Below are positions 22,562 to 32,354 of a stretch of DNA of 64,000 nucleotides, piece after piece. The stretch comes from Sorex araneus. Its lineage: Eukaryota; Chordata; Mammalia; Eulipotyphla; Soricidae. Position numbers and translations under genes: made by a program. Each line of letters starts with the position of its first letter. The stretch's first letter is position 1. Location: contig NC_073306.1 of NCBI RefSeq assembly GCF_027595985.1, positions 159,980,197-160,044,196 of the forward strand. Direction: 5' to 3'. The notes under the pieces are model-generated. The model ran no database searches. It was not told the DNA's origin and was given only the letters and a program-made list of their open reading frames with translations.

Positions 22562-22738
22562 AGGGCCAGAGGGATAATGCACTGAGTTACAGAGCTTGCC
22601 TTGCACACAGCTAACCTGTTTGATCCCCGACATCCCATAGGGTCCCCAGGTCCACCAGAAATGATTCCTGAATGCAGAGCCAGAAGTAAGCCCTGAGCAC
22701 ACTCAAATGTGGTCCTCCCAAAAAAACAAAGGGGGAAA
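22562..22738 (+). mobile_element. Older SOR-related SINE
   Basis: AGGGCCAGAGGGATAATGCA, TGCCTTGCACACAGCTAACC and GAATGCAGAGCCAGAAGTAA, with an A-rich tail. Confidence 0.8.
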
Positions 22739-23510
22739 AAAAGAATAGAGGTCTATAACCCAAGACCATCTTGAGGGAAGTAACTGTTGTTACAGAGATG
22801 AATGCAAATGTTTGGGTGCTCCTGAAGACCTGTGTCTGACATTTCTTTTATCTCTCTTTTCGATTGGGAGGTAATATAATGTATCTATGAAGGGGCACAG
22901 CTAAAGAATCAGTGAATCTTGACTTTAAATATAGACTTTGTTATTTGTTAGCTTTGCATCTTTGGGGCCATTATTATTTCTGAATCTCATTTCCTTATCT
23001 ACAGAGTGGCAAATTAATATCCATCCCACAAAATGTTGCAAGTATTAATCAAAGTAAAATGTGGTGACGTGTTCGCTTAACTTCAAATCCAGAAGGCCTA
23101 TCCTAAACAACTTGAGTTAAATAAGAAGGTACTGATTTACATAATGAAAACAGAGCTTCAGGTATGGCTAGACCCAGGAGATCAAAAACTGCCGATAAGT
23201 TCAGATTTGACTTCCATCTTTATTCCACTCCCCTTCACCTTGGATCTATTCTCAGATAGGTTCTCTCAGTGGAGGCAAAATTTCTACAATAATTCCAATC
23301 TTCCTCCTCCAGTTCAAGTCCCCTGAGAAAGAGGGGATATACTTCTCTTCCAACAGGTAGATCCTCTGAGTTGGAGAAAGGCACCATTGCATCTCATTCA
23401 TGTGCTCAGAGTAGATTATCCTTAAAACAAAATGCAGCATCATAACTGGGCATGCTAAGACACAGCCCCCCTATTCGAGGGTACCACCTGCACATAATGA
23501 AAGTGCCATG
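22739..23510. other. Unassigned intergenic DNA
   Basis: No recognised gene or repeat. Confidence 0.3.
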
Positions 23511-23514
23511 GCTT

Positions 23515-23794
23515 TTTAATTGAATCACAGTGAGATACATAACTAAAAGTTGTTCATGATTGGGTTCTAGTCATAAAATGTTCCAACACCGTCTCTTCAC
23601 TACTGCACATTTCCCACCAATGTCCCTAGTTTCCTTCCCGCCACCCTCAACCCCCCCCACCCGCCTCTCAGGCAGGCACTTCTCTCTCACTCTCTCTCCC
23701 TTTCTCTTTCTCTCCCTCTCCCTCCCTCCCTTTTCTCTCTCACTCTCTCTCCCTTTCTCTTTCTCTCCCTCTCCCTCCCTCCCTTTCTCTCTCT

Positions 23795-23855
<61 letters not shown>

Positions 23856-23920
23856 CCCCCCTCTCTCTCTGGGCATTATGGTTTTCAATACAAGTACTAA
23901 AAAAGTATTATGTATGCCCC
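23515..23920 (-). mobile_element. L1 3' UTR, antisense, with expanded (TC)n
   Basis: The plus strand begins TTTTAATTGAATCACAGTGA (reverse of the L1 end) and continues through CCACCAATGTCCCTAG and a CT-rich tract to GGGCATTATGGTTTTCAA. The CT tract replaces the usual short GA block of this L1 family. Confidence 0.8.
23681..23870 (+). repeat. (TC)n tract with internal duplication
   Basis: About 190 bp of almost pure pyrimidine. A block of about 50 bp beginning CTCTCTCTCACTCTCTCTCC occurs twice before the perfect CT run. Confidence 0.95.
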
Positions 23921-24424
23921 TTTACCTTTCAACACTTAGGTCTTGTCCAGAGTGACCATTTCCAACAATCATTTTCAAGTGGTCCCTTCTCTGTCTTAAG
24001 TGCCCTCCTCTACCCCACCCCACCCCCACCCCCTGCCACTTGTCAGAAAAATATCCAATTGAAGAATTTCATCCTTCAATTTCACAAGCTTCCAACAATG
24101 GACCAGTTCACGTGGACCTCGTTTCTGTTTGCCTTGGTTTCTAAGCAGGAATTGAGAAACTAGTACCGAAGAAAAGGGGAATGTGCATTGCCACTGTTGG
24201 GGTGGGGAAGGGTAAATTTTCCCTAGAATGCTATAGAGTGAAAGTAAATATGGAGTTAGCACTAACTCAGATCCTTCTTCCTAAGCTGTGGGTTGAATCC
24301 CAGACAGGGGCATGTCACTGAGTGTGGGAGTCATGAAAAGGGTGGACATGGGAATAGCTTTCTGAATGCACAAGAACCCAATATTTATTCAAAATCAGCT
24401 GTATCTTGAACTTGAGTGTTTCTT
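23921..24424. other. Unassigned intergenic DNA
   Basis: No gene recognised. C-rich run near 24008-24035. Confidence 0.3.
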
Positions 24425-25120
24425 TTTTAATTTTTTTTTAACTTTTTATTAGTGAATCACTGTGAGGTACAGTTACAGATTTACAAACTTTCTTTTAAAA
24501 AAAAATTTTTTTAATTGAATCACCGTGAGATAGTTACAAGCTTTCATGTTTGGGTTACAATTTCACAATGATCAAACACCCATCCCTCCACCAGTGCACA
24601 TTCCCCACCACCAATATCCCAAGTATATCCCCCCTTTTCCACCCTCCCCCTGCCTCCATGGCAGACAATATTCCCCATATTCTCTCTCTACTTTTGGGCA
24701 TTAACACAGACACTGAGAAGTTATCATGTTTGGTCCATTATCTACTTTCGGCATGCATCTCCCATCCCAACTGGTTCCTCCAGCCATGGTTTTCTTAGTG
24801 ATCCCTTCTCTATTCCATCTGCCTTCTCCCCTCCACTCATGAAGCAGGCTTCCAGCTATGGGGAAATCCCCCTGACCCTTATATCTACTGTCAAACTTTC
24901 CTGCTTGCATTTCAGTTATACAGTGGTCAAGTGCTCATCCCTCCACCAGTGCCCATTTTCCACCACCAATGGTCTCAGCATCCCTCCCACCACCCCCACC
25001 CTGTCCTCCCCCCACCCCACCCTGCCTCTGTGGCAGGGCATTCCCTCTTGCTCTCTGTCTCCTTTTGGGTGTTGTGATTTGCAGTAGAGGTATTAAGTGG
25101 CCATCGTGTTTGTAAACCTG
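24425..25120 (-). mobile_element. Stacked L1 3' UTR tails, antisense
   Basis: At least two antisense tails. 24425-24905 includes TTAATTGAATCACCGTGAGA, CATCCCTCCACCAGTGCACA and the ORF2-proximal CCAGCTATGGGGAAATCCCC region. 24906-25120 starts again with GCATTTCAGTTATACAGTGG and CATCCCTCCACCAGTGCCC. An additional tail start (AGTGAATCACTGTGAGGTAC) lies at about 24450. Confidence 0.8.
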
Positions 25121-25485
25121 AGTGTTTCTGGCAGTGCCTGCCATGTTGAGTCTGGAAAAATGCTGAAGAAATCCTGGTTTAGAGCACCAGAATGGATGGA
25201 GCTCTCCCTCAGACCTTAAAGGAAAGAAAATGAAGGAAAGTAACGATAATCCCACACGGTGCCCTATTCATGGATTTACAGACTATTTCAAGAACTGAAT
25301 GAATATGCTGATTTTAAAAACTGGATAAAAGACCCAAGTGAGAAATCAGGGTGTGAGGGACTGGGAAAAAGCAATAGGGACCCAGAACTTGTGAGGCAGA
25401 ATGGCTGTCCTGGAATGAAATTCTTCAATTGGATATTTTTCTGACAATCAGTAATTTTTTCGAGTTTTCTTGTCTCCTGAAGTAA
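25121..25485. other. Unassigned intergenic DNA
   Basis: No recognised repeat or exon. Confidence 0.3.
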
Positions 25486-25489
25486 CCAG

Positions 25490-25668
25490 GTTTTTGTTTT
25501 GTTTTGTTTTGGGGCAACCCTGGCAGTTTCTGTGTTCAGGGGTAGCTCCTACAGGTGCTTGGGGGTGGGTCGGGGGAGAAGCACCTGATGCTGGGGATCA
25601 AACCCAGGGACCCTCATATGCGAAGAAAGCAGGAGACCCATTGAGCTCTCTCCAGCCCAATGACCACC
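25490..25668 (-). mobile_element. Older SOR-related SINE
   Basis: The plus strand has (GTTTT)n as the A-tail reverse, GGGGATCAAACCCAGGGACC (B box reverse) and TTGAGCTCTCTCCAGCCC (head reverse). Confidence 0.85.
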
Positions 25669-25759
25669 TTTACTTTTTAAAAATTTATTTCTATTTGTGT
25701 TTTCTCTTTCCCCCCTTTCTTATCTCTGCAGTCACTGGGGATCACACTCTCGGTTGTGA

Positions 25760-27500
25760 TGCTCTCTGGGTCTCCCACTTTTAGCTATGGTGTGTGGCTG
25801 ACCACACCATGTCATGCATGTCAACAGGGATGGCAAAGACAGTGGCGCCACCACAGCTCAGCCTGCGGGGTGGACCTCACACCCACCCACAGGGCCCCAG
25901 TGTCTGGGTTTAGACATCTTCCGGCTGCCAGAATTCAAGTTCAGGGCTTCACAGATGGGTCCCCGCCTCTGCAGGGGCTCGCTCCACTCTACACTTTCTG
26001 AGACTGCCTCCCTGAAGAAGAAAGACCGCCCCCTTCCCCTACCCTGGAGAGGACCATAGCACCCGCTCAACAATGGTTAAAGGGAGACCCGGGCCAGGAG
26101 TGCTGGCAAGCAATCAGCTGCTCCCCACGTGGGAAAGCAAAGCTGCTATTTTTGGAGAGCGCTTTTGCAATGGAGAAAAGATCACGGCAACAGCAAGGAC
26201 TTTGGGGAGCAGGGGGTGCGGACACTCCTGGTGCCTCCAGAGCAACTGCCTCAAAGACGCTTCTGTATCTTTCATAGCGAAAGGACAGACGCGCCACGAA
26301 GACAGCAGGCTGCTCTGCCAAGGCCACCCAGAGCCAGGTCTGGGCTGGCACCATCAACCCATTTTAGAGATGAAATGGAAGGGAGGATGTGAGCTTATGA
26401 CTGCGAGGACTCAGCAGTCCTTTCCCCACCCATCTGTCACCTCCCAAAGGTGCCGTGGCTTGGTTCTGAGGCATCAAGTGCCCACCGGTGACCTCCTGGA
26501 CAGACCCAGCAACACTTGGTTCAATCTCTGAGCAAGTCAGGGGTGAGCTAGAGGCTTCTCAAGAAAGAGGCCATTGTCTGTCTCTTCAAAGAGGCGGTTT
26601 TCTGGCTACTTTTGACTCCTCTGAGGGCACTGAAGGTCATGGGTTGCGTCTGCAGAGGCCAGTGAAGTCATGAAATGAAATACTTGGCCAGGGAACCCGG
26701 GGCTGCGGAGCAAGAGGGGTGAGGGCTTGGAGGGGGTGAGGCAATCTGAGCAGAGACAGACTGGCCAGCCCTTCCTCCTTCCTCCCTCCCAAGGTGACCA
26801 CTCCCCCAGGCTGGCTTCTGGGCTTGCCCTTAAATAGTGCAAGCTCCCCAGAGTCAGCCTGAGTTCCTGGGACCTGCCGAGTGGTCCCCTTCCCCCACTT
26901 CTCAACAGGGCAAGCTCTCTCTGGAAGGGCTGGAAAGGTGGGTGCTGAGCGGAGGTTAACCTGATTCTTCAGAGCGGGCATTGTCGGAGTAAGAAGTGGG
27001 GCGGGACCCAAGGCTTCCTCCTGAGAAAGCACTCCATAATCTTCTGGAGAGAAAACTCCTTCCTGATGCTCCAGCTGCTCTGATGGGTGAAACTGGGTGC
27101 CAGGGGAGATGGCTGGGAGCACATTGCTTCCCTTTGAGCTTCTTGGGTGCTGCAAGGATTGGGTGGCTGGATGCGCTCAGAAAGTGCTACCTGCTTGGGG
27201 TGGTGGGAAGGGGAAGACGTGCTGACCCAGGCTCACAGCCAGGATCTTCCTAGAAGCGTCAAGGGGTTCCCCAGATGCAGAAGTCGGGAGGAGGCCCAGG
27301 GTGTGCTGGGTCCTTTGTCCCCATGAATAAGTTTGTCCTCCAAAACTCTCTTGGGGGGGGTTGTCCTTGCTCCAAAGAGAAGGAAGAAGTGGGTACAGGA
27401 TGACTTCCAGAGTAGAAGTGGAAAGCTTTCGGGAGAAGGGATCTGCTGACTGGGGTGCGGGGGTGGGGGGGGGCGGGCGTGGGGAGGGGGGAGGGGAGAG
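25760..27500 (+). other. Low-repeat region upstream of SOD3
   Basis: GC-richer, mostly repeat-free sequence 3-5 kb before the SOD3 coding exon. In mammals SOD3 has one or more non-coding 5' exons a few kb upstream, so they are expected here, but I cannot place them by eye. Several overlapping open frames on both strands have no recognisable protein. G-rich runs occur at 27463-27500. Confidence 0.4.
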
Positions 27501-27504
27501 TTTT

Positions 27505-27692
27505 CTTTTTTGGCGGGTGGTGGGGGTCATGGTTGCACAAATAATCATGCTTGGGGATCCTTCCAACTCAGAGCTCAGGGGTCACTTCAGGCAGTTCTTG
27601 GGGACCCATGTGGTGCCGGGGATTGAACCCAGGTCGACCGCATGCAGAGTAGGCACTCAGCCCTTTGAGCTCTCTCTCTGGCCTGGGAAAGT
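27505..27692 (-). mobile_element. Older SOR-related SINE
   Basis: GGGGATTGAACCCAGGTCGA (B box reverse), CCCATGTGGTGCC and GAGCTCTCTCTCTGGCC (head reverse). Followed by a short duplication of GGAGAAAAACATCTCC at 27700 and 27719. Confidence 0.8.
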
Positions 27693-28775
27693 TCTTTTGG
27701 GAGAAAAACATCTCCTTTAGGAGAAAAACATCTCCAGAGCAGTTTAAAGGCAGCTTTGTCTGTCACAGCCCCACACGCAGGCTGGCCTTGCTCCCTTCAG
27801 GTGGGATGAACAGGTGGGCCTGGGAAGGAAGCAGGGTGGGGGGAGTTTTGAAGATGGAGAGTTGAAGCCCCCTATGCCCTGTCGGGAGTGCACCTTGTCT
27901 TTCTGCTTGCCTCTTTCTTGCCGCCTGTCCTGGGTACCCTTCCTCCTGGGCCGTGTCTAAACCTTGAGCTTAAAGCTGAGCAAGCATTTCATGTTCAAAT
28001 CTTGTCCTCAGCTGTCGCTGCAGGCATCACCTCAGAGACGCTGCCACTCTGTGCCTCAGTTTCCTGTACCTTAGAACAGGGATAATCATGGATAACTCAC
28101 TGGGTTCTTGGGATGAGAATTAAGTCCTGCCGAGTGCAGACCACAGGTCTGGCGCATGCAGTCCATAAATGTTAGCTATTTGACAGTGTCCTCAAGGGAC
28201 ACTGCAGGCCTCGATGATGAGAATGGTTATCCGGCCTTGCAGTCTGGAAGCAGGGGTGCAGAGGGCAGCTGGGGCCAGGTGCGTGCCTGTGCAGCATCTG
28301 TTGTATGCTCTGCTCCAAAAGCAAGAGGGAGAGCTGGCCCAGAGGAGAGAAGGGGTGGGCTTCACTGTCCATCTTTGGCTCCCCCTCTATTGCTTTCCTG
28401 CAGTGGTTGGGAGGGAGGAGAAAAAAAATCAATCCAGGGGTCTCAATATGATCCCTCATTGGAGGTTGCCAAAGGCCTTGGAATGTGTCCTGGCCATCTC
28501 CCCCTCCTCCTCCGCTTGCCAGACCCTCGCCCCCAAACAAATAAGGAGGCATCATGGTTCATTTGGGGCAGACTGAAAAAAGTGAAATTTGCCGGATAAC
28601 AGGAACTCCTTGACTCTCGTGCAGCAGTCACGGTGTCGCAGGCTCCTGTCTTACAGAGGAGTCAGAGTCAGTAATTCTCCATGACGTGGTAGTTGGGGTT
28701 GGGATGGGCGGCTGTGTCTGACTCAGATTCCTGGCCAGCTCCCAGGAACTTTGATAGAGTTTAAAACCAACAAAA
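27693..28775. other. Unassigned DNA upstream of SOD3
   Basis: No recognised repeat. Could hold SOD3 5' non-coding exon sequence; nothing decisive is visible. Confidence 0.3.
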
Positions 28776-28777
28776 AA

Positions 28778-29110
28778 CCTCGGGGCCTGAGTGCTACTAC
28801 AGTGGCCGGCCCAGGTTTCTTTCCTGGCACCCCCTATAGTCCCTCAAGTCCACCAGGAGTGGGCTCGAATGATCCCTGAGTACCACTGGGTGTGCCCTCC
28901 CCCTCAAATCAAAGCAACGAAACCAGGGCTGGAGAGATAGCGCAGGGGTTGAGGTGCTTGACTTGTATGTGGCTGACTGGCCTTGGTTAGATCCTCAGCA
29001 CTGTATGTGGCTCCCCAGGCACCACCAAGAGTGCTCCCTGAGCACAGAGCCAGGAGTAAGCCCCGAGCACAGCTGACTCCCAAGCCACCCTCCCCACCCC
29101 CAACACACAC
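28778..29110 (+). mobile_element. Two older SOR-related SINEs in tandem
   Basis: 28778-28905 is a worn copy (GGGGCCTGAGTGCTACTACA ... CCACTGGGTGTGCCC). 28925-29110 is a fuller one (AGGGCTGGAGAGATAGCGCA, GAGCACAGAGCCAGGAGTAA). Confidence 0.8.
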
Positions 29111-29790
29111 ATAAAGTAACAAGCCCGGTGATGCCCAGTGGGTGAGTCTCCAGGGCTGGGTGGGAATCTGATGTGCCTGCCCCCACCCACCCAGCACCTC
29201 CCAGCACCGCCCTCCCCCGCTGCAGCTCTGCTGAACTCCCCCTCCCTGCTTTCCTCTCAGGGCCCGTCCCCCCCTTCTCCTGCTGAGGCCTCAGACACCC
29301 TTCACTGCTCCCTCTTCCCTGCCCAAGCTGTCTTCCAAGCCCATGTCTCTCCCTCTTGGCTGCTGCTGTCTGGGCCAAAGCGTTCCCATGTCCGGTCTGA
29401 GTTTCTGCCCCGGCTTCCTCAGTGCTCTCCTTACTCTCTGCTTCTGTCTCCGTCTCTCTTGAGACTATTCCACTTCCCTTATCTCCTTCTCCATCCTCAA
29501 AGTCCAACCCCACATCCTTTCTCCAGCCAGACTGAATAAGCTAAAACCATCTCATCACCCATTTCTCTGCCTGCCAACCATCACCAGCACCCACAAGCAC
29601 CCACAAAGCCAAACTCCTTAGCATGGCCAACCCACCGTCCAGATCCTGGCCCAATGTTCCCTCTTGAGTCTCTACTCCCCCTTGGTGGCACAGGCCATAG
29701 TACAGGCACACCTAATTTCCTCCTTGTCCCAAATAGCATCCCTCCCCCACCTGTGATCAGATCATGCCGTGTCTCCCAGATGATGGGTCC
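29111..29790. other. Pyrimidine-rich unassigned DNA
   Basis: C/T-rich on the plus strand, with no recognised gene. Probably within the SOD3 5' intron. Confidence 0.3.
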
Positions 29791-29792
29791 CC

Positions 29793-29975
29793 CAGGCCAG
29801 AGAAGCAGTACATGGGTTAAGGTGCTTGCTTTGCATGTAGCTGACTTGGGTTCAATCCACGGCACTCTAGAGACTGCCCTGAGCACCACTAGGAATGATC
29901 TCTGAGCACAGAGAAAGGAGTAAGTCCTGAGCAGTGTTCCTTATAGCTCCCAAACAAAAATAAAAACAAAAGGAA
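29793..29975 (+). mobile_element. Older SOR-related SINE
   Basis: AGGCCAGAGAAGCAGTACAT, GGTTCAATCCACGGC and GAGCACAGAGAAAGGAGTAA. Its A-tail runs into the purine tract that follows, which probably grew from that tail. Confidence 0.85.
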
Positions 29976-30013
29976 ATAAAGTGAGAATGAGAGAAAGAGA
30001 AAGAGAGATAAAT

Positions 30014-30185
30014 GAAAGAAGGAAGGAAAAAGAAAAAGAAGAAGAAAAAAGAAAGGGAGGAAGGAAGGAAGGAAGGAAGGAAGGAAGGAAGGAAGGAAGG
30101 AAGGAAGGAAGGAAGGAAGGAAGGAAGGAAGGAAGGAAGGAAAGGAAGGGAGGGAAGGAGGAGGGAGGAGGGAGGAAGGGAGGGG
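30014..30185 (+). repeat. (GGAA)n all-purine tract near SOD3
   Basis: 172 nt without a pyrimidine on the plus strand, with a core of about 20 GGAA units. It ends about 630 bp before the SOD3 start codon and appears to have grown from the A-tail of the preceding SINE. Confidence 0.95.
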
Positions 30186-30785
30186 CGGGCTCCCTACTGG
30201 ACTTAGGTTGTAGAATTTGTACTCTTTTTATGGGACTCCAGACAAAAAGTCACCTCCTCTGGAAAGCCTTCCTGAAATTCCCAGGGGGAGCCAACACTAG
30301 CTCCATCCTTGATCACAGAAGGATTTGCTGACAGGTTTGTCCCCAAGGGAGTGCCTCCTTCAACAATCATGCATTTAATGCCCCTGACTGCTAGGTGCAG
30401 GCCCAGGTGCGACAGGTGCTGGGGACAATGGTGAAGAAAACCCGAGTTTCGGCCTCGCAATCCTGCTGAGCAGAGACGGGGCGGTGGGGCTGGGCCCTTC
30501 GCAGAGGCCGGGGTGGGCACGGAGGCCTCCCGGCGTTGGTGGGGGAGGCTCCGGGGAGAGAGGCCAGGGAGGGAGGCCTCTGAAGCTCCCCTGTCGTCCC
30601 AGCTGCCAGACACTCTCCCCAGGCTCGCGAGAAGGACCGGGGTAGGTTCAGGGCGCAGCAAGGGTTGCCACGAGGAGGACGAAGCCCCGAGTGCCCAGGG
30701 CAACCTGGACCAGCCGGGGCGGAGGGTCGCGGGGCGAGCGCGGGGCGGCGCCGGGGCTGGCCGGGTGGGTGGAGTGACGGAGCCC

Positions 30786-30810
30786 GGTGCCCGCAGGTGC
30801 CCGTCTGCAG
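30786..30810 (+). other. SOD3: Candidate splice acceptors before the SOD3 start codon
   Basis: Two AG acceptors lie just upstream of the ATG: CCCGCAG ending at 30796 and GTCTGCAG ending at 30810. Either would join a non-coding 5' exon to the coding exon, as in other mammalian SOD3 genes. The pyrimidine tracts are weak, and I cannot choose between them. Confidence 0.5.
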
Positions 30811-30812
30811 TC

Positions 30813-31559
30813 ATGCTGGCGCTGCTGTGTGCCTGCCTGCTGGCGCGCGCCCGGCTCGGGGCGCCCACGGAGCCCGCGGGGCTGGGCGGCAACGGCACGG
30901 CCGAGCGCATCCGCGACATGCACGCCAAAGTGACGGAGCTGTGGCGGGCGATGCAGTCGCGCTGCGCCTGCCGCCCCGACGCCGCCGCCGGCGCGCCGCT
31001 GTTCGCCTGCTGCGCGGTGCAGCCGTCGGCCTCGCTGGGCGCGTCGGAGCAGCCGCGCGTGGCGGGGCTCGTGCTGTTCCGGCAGGGTGCGCCCGGGCCC
31101 GGCAGCTCCCTGGAGGCCTTCTTCGACCTGAACGGCTTCCCGGCGCAGCCCAACACCTCCCTGCGCGCCATCCACGTGCACCAGCTCGGGGACGTGAGCC
31201 GGGGCTGCGACGCCACCCAGGGCCACTACGACCCGCTGAGCGCGCCGCACCCGCAACACCCCGGCGACTTCGGCAACTTCGTGGTGCGCCGCGGCCGGCT
31301 CTCGGCGCACCGCTCGCGGCTCTCGGCGCAGCTCGCCGGCCCGCACTCCATCCTGGGCCGCTCCCTGGTGGTCCACGAGGGCGAGGACGACCTGGGCCGC
31401 GGCGGCAACGAGGCCAGCCGGAAGCACGGCAACGCGGGCCGCCGGCTCGCCTGCTGCACCATCAGCCTGTGCGACCCCGAGCTCTGGGAGCGCCGGGCCC
31501 AGGAGCACAGCCAGCGCCTGCGGTCCAAGAAAGACAAGAGCGAGTGCAAGAGCCCCTGA
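30813..31559 (+). CDS. SOD3: Extracellular superoxide dismutase [Cu-Zn] (SOD3)
   Basis: Complete intronless coding region, 248 aa. SOD3 is a secreted, glycosylated enzyme that turns superoxide into oxygen and hydrogen peroxide in the extracellular matrix. Visible features: a short hydrophobic signal (MLALLCACLLA); the N-terminal helix region (residues 31-50); copper ligands H121, H123, H138 and H188; zinc ligands H138, H146, H149 and D152; active-site Arg R211 in GNAGRRLACC; the Cys pair C132-C214 with adjacent C215; conserved N-glycosylation site N114-T-S; and the C-terminal tail ending KSECKSP with the intersubunit Cys C245. The ATG at 30813 was chosen because it begins the MLALLC signal shared with other mammals; the frame is open upstream to 30513, but that extension resembles nothing. 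G at -3 suits initiation. Oddities: three additional Cys (C51, C53, C66) in a 7-residue-longer segment, an extra sequon N27-G-T, and a broken-up basic tail. Identification is secure. Confidence 0.98.
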   Translation: MLALLCACLLARARLGAPTEPAGLGGNGTAERIRDMHAKVTELWRAMQSRCACRPDAAAGAPLFACCAVQPSASLGASEQPRVAGLVLFRQGAPGPGSSLEAFFDLNGFPAQPNTSLRAIHVHQLGDVSRGCDATQGHYDPLSAPHPQHPGDFGNFVVRRGRLSAHRSRLSAQLAGPHSILGRSLVVHEGEDDLGRGGNEASRKHGNAGRRLACCTISLCDPELWERRAQEHSQRLRSKKDKSECKSP

Positions 31560-31885
31560 GCGTGCCCAGGAGCGGGGCGCCCCCATTCCAGGCCCAGACC
31601 CTCCTCCCGCCTCCCTGCGCTCCGAGACCCCTCTCCCGGGTTCCCTTCTTTGCCCGCGCCCGTGCCCCGGCGCCCCTCCCTGAGCCTTAGAACCCTGGGC
31701 ACGCTGTGTCCCAGGATCCCCTTCAAACCTTGAAACCAGCCATGCGCCCCCACCGCGCAGACCCACGCCCCACCCCCTAGAATTTCTGCCCTGGTTTCAG
31801 CTCCTCCTTCCAGCTGCACCTTGAAGTGGGGTGCAGGATTGTTTGGCACATTAAAACTCCCGCGATTCAGTACCGCACTCGGATT
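31560..31885 (+). terminator. SOD3: SOD3 3' UTR and polyadenylation site
   Basis: After the TGA, about 290 bp of C-rich 3' UTR leads to ATTAAA at 31850-31855. A T/GT-rich stretch follows (GGGTGATTTTTTGTTTGTTT, from about 31887), suitable as a downstream element. Cleavage is therefore predicted at about 31870-31885. This is a sequence-based inference without transcript data. Confidence 0.7.
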
Positions 31886-32028
31886 TGGGTGATTTTTTGT
31901 TTGTTTGCTTATTTGCTTGTTGGAAAGAGTACCTCCCGGGCTCATGAAAATTTTGGAAATGGGAAAGTACCCCCAAATCCCGGCTCGAAGGACTTCTCCT
32001 TCTGCTCGCCCCGACTCTGCTGGCCACT

Positions 32029-32042
32029 GAGCCCCCTCGTGG
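32029..32042 (-). promoter_or_regulatory. Candidate CTCF-like site
   Basis: The minus strand reads CCACGAGGGGGCTC, agreeing with the CTCF core (CCASYAGRKGGCRS) at 12 of 14 positions. It lies about 150 bp after the SOD3 polyadenylation region. A motif match alone is weak evidence. Confidence 0.3.
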
Positions 32043-32119
32043 ATTATCCAGGTGTTCTGTGGTTCTCCGAACCGGGCGGCAACAGATCAATCAGGGAATT
32101 GAGAAAGGACTGTGAGAAT

Positions 32120-32262
32120 GGGGCCAGAAAGACTGAACAGCGGGTACGGCGCTCTCCTGGCACGCAGCTGACCTGGGTTGGATCCCCGGCACTACCTATG
32201 GTCCCCTGAGCTTTGCTAAGAGCCAGGAGCAAGCGTGGGTGTGGCGGGAAAGCAAGAGGAAA
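32120..32262 (+). mobile_element. SOR-type SINE, partly deleted body
   Basis: GGGGCCAGAAAGACTGAACA, CACGCAGCTGACCTGGGTTG and CTATGGTCCCCTGAGCTTTG, then a shortened 3' part. Diverged. Confidence 0.8.
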
Positions 32263-32309
32263 CAAGGCAATGCACTTCTGGGGTGCATGGCAGAGCTGTG
32301 CAAACTCAA

Positions 32310-32312
<3 letters not shown>

Positions 32313-32353
<41 letters not shown>
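32313..32353 (+). repeat. (GT)n microsatellite
   Basis: About 20 perfect GT units between SOD3 and CCDC149. Confidence 0.97.

Positions 32354-32354
<1 letters not shown>

Larger units (their letters stand above)
30470..31560 (+). promoter_or_regulatory. CpG-rich block covering the SOD3 coding exon
   Basis: High G+C with frequent CG dinucleotides (for example GCGCGCC, CCGCCGCCGGCGCGCCGC), in contrast to the AT-rich flanks. It looks like a CpG island, but it covers the coding exon and not an identified transcription start. Confidence 0.7.

Noticed and set aside
23571..23955. Arg/Glu-rich and Ser/Leu/Pro-rich open frames
   Set aside because: Produced by the (TC)n tract inside an antisense L1 tail.
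26073..27155. Overlapping open frames of 90-170 codons upstream of SOD3 as a possible gene
   Set aside because: Frames occur on both strands with equal length, without splice-paired boundaries or recognisable motifs. More likely ordinary GC-rich DNA containing SOD3 5' sequence.
30513..30812. In-frame open extension of 100 codons upstream of the SOD3 ATG
   Set aside because: The ATG at 30813 starts a signal peptide shared with other mammals, and splice acceptors lie just before it. The extension has no recognisable protein and sits in CpG-rich DNA where stops are rare.
30203..31945. Several long open frames of 239-372 codons on both strands overlapping SOD3
   Set aside because: They are shadows of the GC-rich SOD3 exon, with Arg/Ala/Gly/Pro-biased composition and no familiar domains.
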